Shown: positions 52,664-63,486 of the stretch, piece by piece
Layout of the letters: every line of letters starts with the position of its first letter
Position numbering within the stretch: the first letter of the stretch is position 1
Origin: Clostridiaceae bacterium
Lineage (GTDB): Bacteria; Bacillota; Clostridia; Saccharofermentanales; Saccharofermentanaceae
Assembly (NCBI GenBank): GCA_012838315.1
Contig: DUPM01000088.1
Coordinates: 62,001-126,000 of the forward strand
Direction: 5' to 3'
Length of the DNA stretch: 64,000 nucleotides
Made by a program: the position numbers and the translations under genes
Notes under the pieces: generated by a model
Told to the model about the DNA's origin: nothing
The model's input: only the letters and a program-made list of their open reading frames with translations
The model's database searches: none

Positions 52664-55170
52664 TTCTTTTCACCGCCAATTATTATTTCGCCCGTTTCGC
52701 CGTTTATTGTAATAGTTTCGCCATCCTTGATAAGCTTTGTTGCATTTTCGGTGCAGACAACGCAGGGAATGCCGTATTCTCTTGAAACTATTGCTGCGTG
52801 ACATAGTATTCCGCCGTACTCCGTAACAATTCCGCCCAGCATAGCAAATTTACTTGTCCAGCCTGTATCGGTGAACTTAGTTATAAGGATGTCGCCCTCG
52901 CATAATCTGTCTGTTTCGTCAAGAGAGTGAATTACTCTTGCTGTTCCTGTTGCCTTGAAACAGGAACAGCCTATTCCGCATAACGCCTTACCTGCAACAC
53001 TGCTTGATGTATTTGCAAATTTTGAGCCGATTTCGTTTTCACTTGTAAAATTTCTGAAAGAGGAATAGTATACCTTGTTTTTTTCTATTATTCTGACGAA
53101 TTCTTCCTTTTTGATGTTATTATCAAGCAAGTTTCGTATATCTTCAATTTTTGCAAACCAGATGTCATTTTTATCTGAAATATAATTTTCATTGAACAGT
53201 ATTTCAGCGAGCCTTAACGTATACGCTCTGATTATGCAGTAAAATCTTGTTGAAACATCTCTGAATTCTTCTCTCCACCAAAGAAGCTTTCGCATTTCAG
53301 CTACATTCTTTTCAAACTTTCTGTAAGCTGATGCAGAAAGTTTTTTCTTTACCTTTTCCATCTCTTTGCTGAAATCTTCACGCAGACGCAAAGAATCGGT
53401 TTCAGGTGAACATTCATCACCTAAAGCACAAGTTCTTTTTACATCATCTATTACCGTGATTATATCCTCATAAAAAGACGGATATGTAACATCAAGTTCC
53501 TTCTTGGAGTGATACCCGAATTTTTCTATATACTCCAGAACCTTTTCGCCACAAGGAACAGAGTTGGTTTTTCCGGCTATTTCAGAAGCAGGCGTGTCGC
53601 TCCAGAAAGCAAATGCAGCTTTGTCGCTTCTGATACTTCTGCTTATTTCCCACATATCACAAAAAGGGAGTAGATGTGAAATATTATCAAGACCGCCTAT
53701 AAGGGTAAAATAACCGCCCTTTGTGGTGTGCTTCAGGATTTTATCTTTATACAATGACTGATGAATTGTGTTGATAAAAATCTGTCGGAAATATGTGCTT
53801 TCGCTGTTAAGGTAATCAGTGAAAACAAGCTTTTTCCATTTTGCTTTTATTTCGTCAGCCGAAAAAGGTTTGTCCTTATCTGCAAAATAATCGGAATAAA
53901 TGTTTAAGAGTTCTGATTTGAATTTTTCGGCATTATCCTTGCGTTCCTTGACAATCTTTTTCTGCGCCAATGCCATTATGGCAATATCCACAAGAGTTTT
54001 AGGAGTAACTGATGTAGTAACGCCATCTCCATCATACGTTATTTTAACACCCAATTCACTGTCAAAATCTCTTTCCTTGTATCCAGGAACTTTAGCCATT
54101 GCTGATTTTACAACGCTTAAATTCCAATAAGGTCTTCCGTAGAACATATCTCCAAGCTTTTTTTCAAGCTCGGCAGGCTTCAAGATTTTAGATTCAATAA
54201 GGAATTTACGCAATTCACTTTCCCAGATATATTCATAAAGACTCCACATATACGGGGTACAAACGGTTGCTGAAACTCCGCCGTCCTTAAAGTCTGCGGT
54301 AGTCCATTGGTCTTTTATTTCACCGTAAAGAATTTTTGTTATTGCTCTTGCCTGAAGGATATAAAGAATTTCATTTTCATATGCAAATTCAATATCGCAT
54401 GGGTAACCGAAAAACTGCTGAATACGAAGCGCTGTATCTGCAATTTCTTTTATTTTGTCGTCAGAAATAAGCTTTCCTGATGAAAGTGTAATTTCTTTAT
54501 TCCACCAATTATAGGAATATCTTTCGGCTGCAACCTTTCCGCTTACAAGATTTTCGCCCTGACCTTTTGCTGCCTCAATAAAGATTTCTTTATCACAACC
54601 GCTTGTAGGATTTACCGTAAATGCGACTCCGCTTACCTCGGAATCAATCATTTCCTGAATAATAACTGACATTCCGATTTCATCGACAGACAATTCATTT
54701 GCCGCAATATAAGAAAGAACTGTTTCCGAATATGCCGAAAGATAGCATTTTATAATAGCTGCTGAAATTTCGTCAATACCTTTTGCGTTGATTACTGTAT
54801 CGTACTGACCCGCAAAAGAAAATCCGCTTAAATCTTCTTTTATTCCGCTGCTTCTTACGGCGTATTTCTTTTGCATGTTTATTTTTTCTTCTATTTCTGA
54901 TTTTACTTCATTATGTAATTTAAGCGAGGAATAAAGCTCTGAAATTTTATCGGAGGTTTCTTTTGCATTGCTTTTTGAAAGCACCTCCAAAAGCATATCA
55001 ACCTCGTGCTTGTTATCATTTGCGGAAATAGTTTTCGTGAAAATATCGTTCCCGAGAACAATACCTGTCGGAACATTGAAGCCGTTACGTTTCATTAAGG
55101 AAAGAAAAGCTGCTTTGTTGCCGACCTCTCCTGCGTTAAGCTTTTCTTCAAGACAATACATATCATTCAA
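52660..55170 (-). CDS. PEP-synthase/RPH-like phosphotransferase 2
   Basis: About 836 residues from TTG 55170 (AAGGA 5 bases upstream) or 833 from ATG 55161; the frame opens further upstream without support. Same three-part plan as the gene at 47908: ATP-grasp (KKYAVRSSGIKEDLSGFSFA, IIQEMIDSEVSGVAFTVNP, YILQARAITK), a large middle domain of about 450 residues, and a phosphohistidine domain (GGILCHAAIVSREYGIP, His791). There is a Cys-rich segment before the last domain (GIGCSCFKATG). The two paralogues share little in their middle domains, so they probably act on different acceptors. It is 14 bases after the CarS-like gene. Confidence 0.85.
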   Translation of the reverse strand: MNDMYCLEEKLNAGEVGNKAAFLSLMKRNGFNVPTGIVLGNDIFTKTISANDNKHEVDMLLEVLSKSNAKETSDKISELYSSLKLHNEVKSEIEEKINMQKKYAVRSSGIKEDLSGFSFAGQYDTVINAKGIDEISAAIIKCYLSAYSETVLSYIAANELSVDEIGMSVIIQEMIDSEVSGVAFTVNPTSGCDKEIFIEAAKGQGENLVSGKVAAERYSYNWWNKEITLSSGKLISDDKIKEIADTALRIQQFFGYPCDIEFAYENEILYILQARAITKILYGEIKDQWTTADFKDGGVSATVCTPYMWSLYEYIWESELRKFLIESKILKPAELEKKLGDMFYGRPYWNLSVVKSAMAKVPGYKERDFDSELGVKITYDGDGVTTSVTPKTLVDIAIMALAQKKIVKERKDNAEKFKSELLNIYSDYFADKDKPFSADEIKAKWKKLVFTDYLNSESTYFRQIFINTIHQSLYKDKILKHTTKGGYFTLIGGLDNISHLLPFCDMWEISRSIRSDKAAFAFWSDTPASEIAGKTNSVPCGEKVLEYIEKFGYHSKKELDVTYPSFYEDIITVIDDVKRTCALGDECSPETDSLRLREDFSKEMEKVKKKLSASAYRKFEKNVAEMRKLLWWREEFRDVSTRFYCIIRAYTLRLAEILFNENYISDKNDIWFAKIEDIRNLLDNNIKKEEFVRIIEKNKVYYSSFRNFTSENEIGSKFANTSSSVAGKALCGIGCSCFKATGTARVIHSLDETDRLCEGDILITKFTDTGWTSKFAMLGGIVTEYGGILCHAAIVSREYGIPCVVCTENATKLIKDGETITINGETGEIIIGGEKN

Positions 55171-55184
55171 ACATATCCTTTCGG

Positions 55185-55778
55185 TCAAAACATATTTTTT
55201 CTTAAATGACAGAAATATAAAAGCATATTCAGTATGATATGTGTTACTGCACCAAGCAGTACATATATAAAATAATACCATATTGGCAACGGATAAAAAA
55301 TGCATACAACGAGAACACAGCCGAAAATTGAATCGGCCTGGTCAAGGAAGATGAAGAAAACTTTTTTTATACCGCTTATATCATTCTTACCAGGAGTAAT
55401 GTCAAGCCTTCTTTTAAAAAAGCTGTTTGGAAGCTCAAATAAAGCGTAGGCAAAGCCGATAAGTGTTCCAATCATAATATTATACAAAAAAGAATTGTTA
55501 TAATTTCTGTAAAAATAGTTATAGGCTGTAAGAGAATCGCTGTTCAGGGAAATAATTCCCCACAGGACTGAGAACACAGCTCCGAAAGTAATCATTCCGA
55601 TAAAGCCCTTGAAGGTCTTGTTATCGCCGAATATTCTTCTTCCGTCAGAAAAATTCTTTCCGAAATCAACAGGCTTTTTCAGAAAACCACATACATTTAC
55701 CTTGCACCATACCATATTCATAATACCTGCAAGAATAACGGGTAGCAGTGTTACATACATTTCTGCAAGCTTTTCCAT
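55185..55778 (-). CDS. CarS-like CDP-lipid synthase (CDP-archaeol synthase family)
   Basis: 197 residues, five membrane segments. GRRIFGDNKTFKGF (46-59) corresponds to the G-D-x-K-T-W/F-R/K-G motif of the CarS/CdsA superfamily. Later SFFKRRLDI and FLDQADSIFGC match the CarS pattern SFIKRRL ... LDQLDF. CarS is the archaeal enzyme that activates unsaturated archaetidic acid with CTP; short relatives occur in bacteria. First gene of the operon, AAAGGA site before ATG 55778, promoter at 55816-55844. The host presumably has its own CdsA elsewhere, so this copy is expected to serve a special lipid. Confidence 0.8.
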   Translation of the reverse strand: MEKLAEMYVTLLPVILAGIMNMVWCKVNVCGFLKKPVDFGKNFSDGRRIFGDNKTFKGFIGMITFGAVFSVLWGIISLNSDSLTAYNYFYRNYNNSFLYNIMIGTLIGFAYALFELPNSFFKRRLDITPGKNDISGIKKVFFIFLDQADSIFGCVLVVCIFYPLPIWYYFIYVLLGAVTHIILNMLLYFCHLRKNMF

Positions 55779-55815
55779 AAAAATATCCTTTCTATATAGT
55801 ATAATAATCTATTGT

Positions 55816-55853
55816 ATTATAACATAAAAGCTGTCAGATTTCAATATCCGACA
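55816..55853 (-). promoter_or_regulatory. Promoter of the island operon with dyad operator
   Basis: Minus strand TTGAAA (55839-55844), exactly 17 bases, TATAAT (55816-55821) preceded by TG one base upstream (extended -10). The dyad TGTCAGAT-ttcaat-ATCCGACA (55832-55853; arms pair at 7 of 8 positions) overlaps the -35 box and would suit a repressor. Confidence 0.75.
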
Positions 55854-56134
55854 ACTTTTGATGTTTTTAATTCAATTTGGTCGATTATTAGCCAAAACTT
55901 GCTAATCACTGCAATCTCCTCACAATTTAACTACTCAAATCAGTATATTTGTCAGTGTATTTATAAAATAAAAACTGGCATTATTGAAAGATTATACAAT
56001 TATTGTACTAAACTAACCGCTGATATAAAGCGTTACAACATTTATTCCCCTTTCTTTTTATACAATCCTCCAAAATTTCATAATCCCCCTCCATCAGACT
56101 TAAAAATTCGTTCGAATTTGTAGGTACTTATGAA

Positions 56135-56347
56135 GGGGGTATTTTTCTGCCCTTAGCCGCTGCAGATTTTTTTGAGGGGTAATGCCCATTCGGGCGGAAC
56201 AAGAAAAGTAGGAATACGGAATATTTTGTTTTTTGTATGCGTAGCAAGCAGAGAAAGTACCGTATACTTTCGGGGGAATCGGCTTTTTGAGTTGCTACCC
56301 CCTCAAAAAGTATCAGCCGTCCGCCGCTGTGCTGATACCATACCCCC
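56135..56347. repeat. Nested inverted repeats upstream of the recombinase gene
   Basis: Outer pair GGGGGTAT (56135-56142) and ATACCCCC (56340-56347). Inner pair TTTTTGAGGGGTA (56169-56181) and TACCCCCTCAAAAA (56296-56309), differing by one extra G/C. Within the right half is a hairpin GTATCAGC/GCTGATAC (56310-56317 and 56331-56338). Smaller stems are GCCC-ATTC-GGGC near 56184 and TAGGT-TGC-ACCTA near 56354. Confidence 0.7.
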
Positions 56348-56391
56348 ACATTTTAGGTTGCACCTAAGACCGCTGAATTTTAAGGAGGGTG

Positions 56392-56490
56392 ATGAAATTC
56401 ACAGAAAAACAACCTCGTAAAAAAAGATGCCCTATACAATTTATCGTGACAAATATCTCAACAAAAATTGAAGGGTATCAGAAACAATGA
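56392..56490 (+). CDS. Possible small basic protein before the recombinase
   Basis: 32 codons with a full AAGGAGG site (56382-56388), though only 3 bases from the ATG. The product is basic (starts MKFTEKQPRKKR) with no recognised domain. Its TGA overlaps a following ATG, and the recombinase starts 27 bases later, so it may be a leader peptide of that gene or nothing. Confidence 0.35.
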   Translation: MKFTEKQPRKKRCPIQFIVTNISTKIEGYQKQ

Positions 56491-56517
56491 TGTTGCCGCA
56501 AGGCAGAAAGGAGTTAA

Positions 56518-58213
<1,696 letters not shown>

Positions 58214-58261
58214 GAAAACCTCTTTGTGGCACCCTCACCTCGGAAGTCCCCTTTCATTAGT

Positions 58262-59962
58262 TTACATACCCGGCATCATCATATCTTCGGGATTCTTTCC
58301 CGCTGGTATCATTGGATAAACCAGTTCTTTGATATCCAGCATGACATGAAGGACATAGGGATCTTTTGTCTCGTTCATAATCTTGATTTGATCTATCAAC
58401 TCTTCCCTGTTGGTTGCTCGACCGCCTTTGAGGCCATATGCATCAGCAATCTGAATGAAGTTCGGATTGTTCTCAAGAAGCGTCTGGCTGTAGCGTCTTT
58501 CAAAAAATAATTCTTGCCACTGTCGTACCATGCCCAGTTGCTGATTATCCATGATAATCACTTTAACGTTGAGATTCATCGACTTCAAAGGGCCAAACTC
58601 TTGAATGGTCATCTGTAATCCGCCGTCACCAACGAAAAGCACCACCGGACGATCGGGTGCCGCAATAGCCGCACCGACAGCATATGGCAAACCGGTTCCC
58701 ATCGTACCTAATCCGCCGGATGTCAGAAACGACCGAGGGCTTTCTACTTGGAAATGCTGAGCGGCAAAAATCTGTTGTTGCCCGACATCGGTAACCAAAA
58801 TCGGGTCTTGACCGACATAGGCCTGAGAAACAGCATGAACGACAGCCTCAGGCAGCAGTCGATCGTCGAGCTCATACAAACGATCCTTGATTCCCTGATA
58901 GCGAACCGTTTTCTCAGTAATACGATTATTCCACTCTGTCCAATGATCAGATATCGGCTCTTCCGGATATTTAGCGAGCATGTGCGAAAAAAAGGAATGC
59001 GCATCATCCTCAATCTCAATGTGCGGCCGTATGTTTTTGCCAATTTCAGCGGGGTCAATATCTACGTGAATAACCGTTCGTCCAGGGAAAGCGTTATATT
59101 TTGAAGGATTACCGATAATTCGATCCGAAAAACGACAGCCTACGGCCAACAGCAAATCACACTTTCCAATCGCGACATTGGCTTGCGGAGTCCCGTGCAT
59201 GCCAACCATCCCAAGATACTTCGGATGATTTTCATCGAGCGCCCCCTTGCCCATCATTGTTGTGGCGACCAACATATCGCTTTTGTCTATAAACTGGGCA
59301 AGTGCCTGACATGCGCCATCTGAGATGACAACGCCACCACCAATGAGTAGCAGGGGTTGCTTTGCTTTGCTCAAAGCGTCATATACTTGAGGCACCATAT
59401 CTCGCGCTTCTTTTCTTTTCGGACGGTGAATAATAACGCCTTCACCGCCGGACTGACCATCAGGAATTTCAGCAGTAAATAAATCTTTGGGCACATTAAC
59501 CAGAACAGGTCCCGGACGACCATCGGTCGTCAACTGCCAGGCTTCTTCGAGTGTCGGAACCAAATCCTCGGGCGTCATGACGAGGTAATTATACTTTGTA
59601 ATCGGTTGAGTGATACCGGTGATATCCGCCTCCTGAAAGGCATCTTTGCCGATACTGTCTCTGGAAACCGCACCGGTGATTGCCAAGAGCGGAACTGAGT
59701 CAAGATACGCGTCTGCAATACCGGTCACCAGATTGGTTGCACCCGGACCGGATGTGGCAAAAACGACACCGGGGCGACCCGTCACCTTCGCATAACCCTC
59801 GGCAGCATGAACCGCTCCTTGCTCGTGTCGCGTCAAGACATGTGGGAATTGCGTCTGATAAATTGCATCGTATAAGACGATGACAGACCCACCCGGATAA
59901 CCAAATGCCGGGTTCACACCCTTATCCTTAAGAAAATTGATAATAGTCATTGCACCATTCAT
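58262..59962 (-). CDS. ilvB: Acetolactate synthase large subunit
   Basis: 566 residues from ATG 59962 (AGAGGTG at 5 bases; the frame extends 9 codons further). TPP enzyme: FGYPGGSVIVLYDAI, RHEQGAVHAAEGYA with the catalytic Glu, GPGATNLVTGIADA, and the TPP/Mg motif GDGGLQMTIQE ... NNQ-like DNQQLGMVRQWQ. First step of Val/Leu/Ile synthesis. Complete at the C-terminus, so the island did not cut it. The regulatory subunit gene ilvN and ilvC, often next in this order, are not here; the island begins right after the stop. Confidence 0.96.
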   Translation of the reverse strand: MNGAMTIINFLKDKGVNPAFGYPGGSVIVLYDAIYQTQFPHVLTRHEQGAVHAAEGYAKVTGRPGVVFATSGPGATNLVTGIADAYLDSVPLLAITGAVSRDSIGKDAFQEADITGITQPITKYNYLVMTPEDLVPTLEEAWQLTTDGRPGPVLVNVPKDLFTAEIPDGQSGGEGVIIHRPKRKEARDMVPQVYDALSKAKQPLLLIGGGVVISDGACQALAQFIDKSDMLVATTMMGKGALDENHPKYLGMVGMHGTPQANVAIGKCDLLLAVGCRFSDRIIGNPSKYNAFPGRTVIHVDIDPAEIGKNIRPHIEIEDDAHSFFSHMLAKYPEEPISDHWTEWNNRITEKTVRYQGIKDRLYELDDRLLPEAVVHAVSQAYVGQDPILVTDVGQQQIFAAQHFQVESPRSFLTSGGLGTMGTGLPYAVGAAIAAPDRPVVLFVGDGGLQMTIQEFGPLKSMNLNVKVIIMDNQQLGMVRQWQELFFERRYSQTLLENNPNFIQIADAYGLKGGRATNREELIDQIKIMNETKDPYVLHVMLDIKELVYPMIPAGKNPEDMMMPGM

Positions 59963-59992
59963 ATGTACACCTCTCTTCCTTGTTGTCACAGC

Positions 59993-61678
59993 TTATTCAT
60001 TCGGTGTCGAATGCTGCACACGATTCATGCTGGCGCCGTTTGAAGCCGCATCAGCTAGTTGCTCATACCTTGAAAGAATACCCTTGAGATTGCGAGCAGG
60101 CAATTTTGCCGGCTCACGCGCGGAAAGCGTATCTTCGGGTACATTCAGCTGAATTTTACGATTTGGGATATCCACTGTGATGCTGTCGTTCTCCTGTACA
60201 TAAGCCATCAACCCGCCAACAGCCGCTTCCGGGCAAACGTGCCCGATACTTGCTCCGCGTGTCGCTCCGGAAAAGCGCCCATCTGTAATCAACGCCACAC
60301 TATTGTCGAGTCCCATGCCGGCCACAGCAGATGTCGGCGTGAGCATTTCTCGCATGCCGGGGCCACCTTTCGGGCCCTCAAATCGAATCACAATGACATC
60401 GCCGGCATTAATTTTCCCCGAGAAAATAGCTTCGGTCGCTTCTTCTTCAGAATCGAAAACGCGTGCCGGACCGGTATGAACCATCATTTCCGGCAAGACA
60501 GCGCCCTTCTTAACGACTGCACCCTCAGGCGCCAAGTTACCTTTGAGAATGGCTAAGCCGCCGTCCTTCGCGTAGGGATTGGTGTGAGGGCGAATCACTT
60601 GTCCATCCGCTCCACCTACGCCATCAATTCGCTCATTAATCGTCCCGTCCACCGTCAGACAATCGATATTGTAAAATCCGCCTTTGGAAAGCTCTTTAAT
60701 AACAGAAGAGATTCCTCCGACAGCATTTAAATCTGTGATAAAAAGCTCGCTGGCAGGGTTTAACTTGCATAGTTGCGGCGTCGTTTCTGCAATTTTAGAT
60801 ATATCATCGACGGCCAATGGCGCGCCACACTCTCTGGAAATGGCAAGCATGTGAAGCACACTGTTGGTTGAACCACCTAAAGCCATATCCATGCGCATGG
60901 CATTCTCAATAGCGCGCTTATTCATAATCTGACGTGCCGTAATGCCCTCTTCTAGGACTTTCATGATTTGCATTCCCGTCTGTTTTGCTAAACGGCGACG
61001 TTCAGCGAATACCGCGGGAATGGTTCCCGATCCTGGCAGAGCCATGCCCATCGCCTCAGTTAAACAACTCATAGTATTTGCCGTGTACATGCCGGAACAG
61101 CTACCGCAGGTCGGACAACAAGCCTTCTCCCACTCGCTGAGTTCGCATTCAGTTATCGTGCCGGAAGCGCAAGCGCCAGATGCTTCGAAAAGATTGGAGA
61201 GTCCGACACGTTGGCCGCCGTAGTTACCGGGGAGCATTGGTCCTCCGGTTACAAAAATAGCCGGTATATCAAGCCTTGCTGCTGCCATGAGCATGCCCGG
61301 GATAATTTTGTCGCAACTGGGAATAAATACAACGGCATCTAAAGGTTGTGCCATAAGTACCAATTCGCAGGAATCGGCGATCACGTCACGACTTACGAGT
61401 GAATACTTCATACCAATATGGTTCATCGCCGTTCCGTCACACACACCGATTGCCGGAAACTCCATAGGCACACCGCCTGCTAGGCGAATCCCGTCTTTAA
61501 CACAGCGAGCCAACTCATTCAAATGAATGTGGCCCGGAATCAACTCGTTATATGAATTGACGACACCAATCATGGGACGCTTCATCTCATCCTCGGTCAT
61601 CCCAAGTGCATAAAGTAACGAGCGATGTGGCGCGCGACTAATTGAATCGGTCATCTGTCTGCTTCGATTTTTCATCAT
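59993..61678 (-). CDS. ilvD: Dihydroxy-acid dehydratase
   Basis: 561 residues. Iron-sulfur dehydratase of Val/Leu/Ile synthesis: cluster cysteines in [10 protein letters not shown] / SCDKIIPGM and [15 protein letters not shown], the metal region [10 protein letters not shown], and C-terminal [21 protein letters not shown] 6 bases before ATG 61678. Its oxygen-sensitive cluster suits an anaerobe. It is 30 bases upstream of ilvB. Confidence 0.97.
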   Translation of the reverse strand: MMKNRSRQMTDSISRAPHRSLLYALGMTEDEMKRPMIGVVNSYNELIPGHIHLNELARCVKDGIRLAGGVPMEFPAIGVCDGTAMNHIGMKYSLVSRDVIADSCELVLMAQPLDAVVFIPSCDKIIPGMLMAAARLDIPAIFVTGGPMLPGNYGGQRVGLSNLFEASGACASGTITECELSEWEKACCPTCGSCSGMYTANTMSCLTEAMGMALPGSGTIPAVFAERRRLAKQTGMQIMKVLEEGITARQIMNKRAIENAMRMDMALGGSTNSVLHMLAISRECGAPLAVDDISKIAETTPQLCKLNPASELFITDLNAVGGISSVIKELSKGGFYNIDCLTVDGTINERIDGVGGADGQVIRPHTNPYAKDGGLAILKGNLAPEGAVVKKGAVLPEMMVHTGPARVFDSEEEATEAIFSGKINAGDVIVIRFEGPKGGPGMREMLTPTSAVAGMGLDNSVALITDGRFSGATRGASIGHVCPEAAVGGLMAYVQENDSITVDIPNRKIQLNVPEDTLSAREPAKLPARNLKGILSRYEQLADAASNGASMNRVQHSTPNE

Positions 61679-61727
61679 GTATCACTCCTTATAATAACGT
61701 GCAAAAGCAATGTCTAATAATATGCGA

Positions 61728-61787
61728 AAGAAGAGTAAGTCTGCCCCACTCTTCTTGACCGTTTTGGTTACGCCCCGTATTCGGGGC
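61728..61787 (-). other. Two hairpins between leuB and ilvD
   Basis: GCCCCG-TATT-CGGGGC (61772-61787) abuts the leuB stop; AAGAAGAGT/ACTCTTCTT (61728-61736 and 61748-61756) follows with a short pyrimidine tail on the minus strand. They may cause partial termination or protect the mRNA end within the operon. Confidence 0.45.
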
Positions 61788-61788
61788 A

Positions 61789-62892
61789 TCAGACAATAGA
61801 CGCAATCACTTTCGCTGTCATTTCCTTGGTGCCAATCACCTTGTCCTCTTGTCCATAAGCAATGTCCTTAGTCCGCCAACCATCTGCGATGACATCCGTC
61901 ACCGCCTTCTCAATGGCAGCCGCCTCATCGGTCAATGATAGCGACCAACGCAACATCATTGCAGCTGACAGAATCGCAGCCAACGGGTTGGCCATATCCA
62001 TTCCCGCGATATCCGGCGCAGAACCATGAACCGGCTCGTACATGCCGGGAGTACCCGGCTTGCCGAGTGACGCAGATGGTAGCATACCGATAGAACCTGT
62101 GATCATACCGGCCTCGTCTGAAATAATATCACCGAACATGTTTGACGTTACAATAACGTCGAAATCATTAGGACGTCGAACAAGTTGCATTGACGCGTTG
62201 TCAACGTACATAAAATCCAAAGCGACTTCAGGGTATTCAGCAGAAATCTTTGTCGCCACTTCTCTCCACAAACGAGAACTCTCAAGAATATTCGCCTTAT
62301 CAACGCAAGTCAGCTTCCTATCACGTCCCATTGCCATATCAAATCCAACACGCACAATACGCTCAATCTCAACTTCGCTGTAAGCCTCCGTGTCGTATGC
62401 CTCAACACCCATCGGCGTACCATCTTCGAGGGTGCCACCCTGACGCCGTCCTCGCTCACCAAAATACAGACCACCCGTCAATTCTCGGACAATCATGATG
62501 TCAATGCCTTTGTCCACAATGTCTGCCTTAAGCGGGCTGGCCACGGACAAGGCGTCAAACAAAATAGCAGGACGCAAATTCGCATAGAGATTAAGACCAC
62601 CTCGCAAATCCAAAAGCGCACGCTCCGGACGACGGTTTCCGGGAAGATCATCCCACTTTGGACCACCAACCGCACCGAGCAACACAGAGTCGCTGTTTTT
62701 ACAAGCGGCTAGAGTCGTGGCCGGCAAGGCGTCTCCGGTCGCATCAATAGCGCTTCCACCGGCTAACAGCTCATTGAACTCAAACTGATGCGAATACTTT
62801 TTGCCAACTTGCTCTAACACTTCACAAGCGGCGTTTGTAACTTCCGGACCAATCCCGTCACCGGGTATGACCGCTATTCTGAATGAACTCAT
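61789..62892 (-). CDS. leuB: 3-isopropylmalate dehydrogenase
   Basis: 367 residues from ATG 62892 (GGAGG at 4 bases); the frame extends 8 codons upstream without a site. Isocitrate/isopropylmalate dehydrogenase family: IAVIPGDGIGPEV, VRELTGGLYFGERG, DKANILESSRLWREV, and NMFGDIISDEAGMITGSIGM with the metal-binding Asp residues. Oxidises 3-isopropylmalate to the leucine 2-oxoacid. 80 bases after leuD. Confidence 0.97.
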   Translation of the reverse strand: MSSFRIAVIPGDGIGPEVTNAACEVLEQVGKKYSHQFEFNELLAGGSAIDATGDALPATTLAACKNSDSVLLGAVGGPKWDDLPGNRRPERALLDLRGGLNLYANLRPAILFDALSVASPLKADIVDKGIDIMIVRELTGGLYFGERGRRQGGTLEDGTPMGVEAYDTEAYSEVEIERIVRVGFDMAMGRDRKLTCVDKANILESSRLWREVATKISAEYPEVALDFMYVDNASMQLVRRPNDFDVIVTSNMFGDIISDEAGMITGSIGMLPSASLGKPGTPGMYEPVHGSAPDIAGMDMANPLAAILSAAMMLRWSLSLTDEAAAIEKAVTDVIADGWRTKDIAYGQEDKVIGTKEMTAKVIASIV

Positions 62893-62972
62893 ATTTCCTC
62901 CGTCACGCTCTGTCAAAAGAGCATGTTCTGATTATTATATTATCATTGTGCGATATTGAAAAGACAGATGCC

Positions 62973-63467
62973 CTAGGACTTGGCCTTTTCGGCGATGTAG
63001 CCGACCAGACCGTCTGCTTCAATAATCTTACGAATAAACTCCGGAAAGGGCTTTGCGGTAAATACCTCACCGGTGGACAAATCCTTGATTTCTCCGGTGT
63101 CAAAATCAACCTCAACCTCGTCACCATTACCAATTCGCTCAGACGCTTCCTTGGACTCCATGATCGGAAGCCCCATGTTAATGGCGTTACGAAAAAAGAT
63201 ACGAGCGAAAGACGGTGCGATAACACAGGAAATGCCACTGGCCTTGATTGCAACCGGCGCGTGTTCACGCGAAGATCCACAACCGAAATTCGGACCGGCA
63301 ACAATGATGTCACCGTCTTGAACACGATCAACAAATGTCGCATCAATGTCTTCCATACAATGCTTCGCGAGTTCTTTCGGATCGGACGTATTGAGGTATC
63401 GAGCCGGAATGATGACATCCGTATCTACATTGGCTCCGTATTTAAAGACTTTTCCTTTAGCATTCAT
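62973..63467 (-). CDS. leuD: 3-isopropylmalate dehydratase small subunit
   Basis: 164 residues, the short archaeal/clostridial LeuD type. [11 protein letters not shown] near residue 15 and [14 protein letters not shown] near residue 54-67 form the swivel active site. Works with LeuC. GGAGG before ATG 63467; 19 bases after leuC. Confidence 0.97.
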   Translation of the reverse strand: MNAKGKVFKYGANVDTDVIIPARYLNTSDPKELAKHCMEDIDATFVDRVQDGDIIVAGPNFGCGSSREHAPVAIKASGISCVIAPSFARIFFRNAINMGLPIMESKEASERIGNGDEVEVDFDTGEIKDLSTGEVFTAKPFPEFIRKIIEADGLVGYIAEKAKS

Positions 63468-63486
63468 AGCGAGGTCCTCCTCTTTC

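Larger units (their letters stand above)
55854..56517. other. Divergent intergenic region of the island
   Basis: Together with the promoter this is a stretch of more than 700 bases without a clear gene. It is very AT-rich to about 56100, then holds nested inverted repeats (56135-56347) and a 32-codon ORF (56392-56490). A 22-codon minus-strand ORF (GTG 55909 to 55841) has a GAGGAG site and ends inside the operon's -35 region; I do not count it as a gene. No tRNA or known riboswitch is seen. Confidence 0.6.

Noticed and set aside
55812-56123. 103-codon plus-strand open frame in the island intergenic region
   Set aside because: No ribosome site, non-ATG start, Tyr/Ile/Asn-rich product from AT-rich DNA, and it crosses the operon promoter.
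56128-56349. 73-codon minus-strand open frame over the nested repeats
   Set aside because: Its frame is a by-product of the inverted repeats; no start signal.
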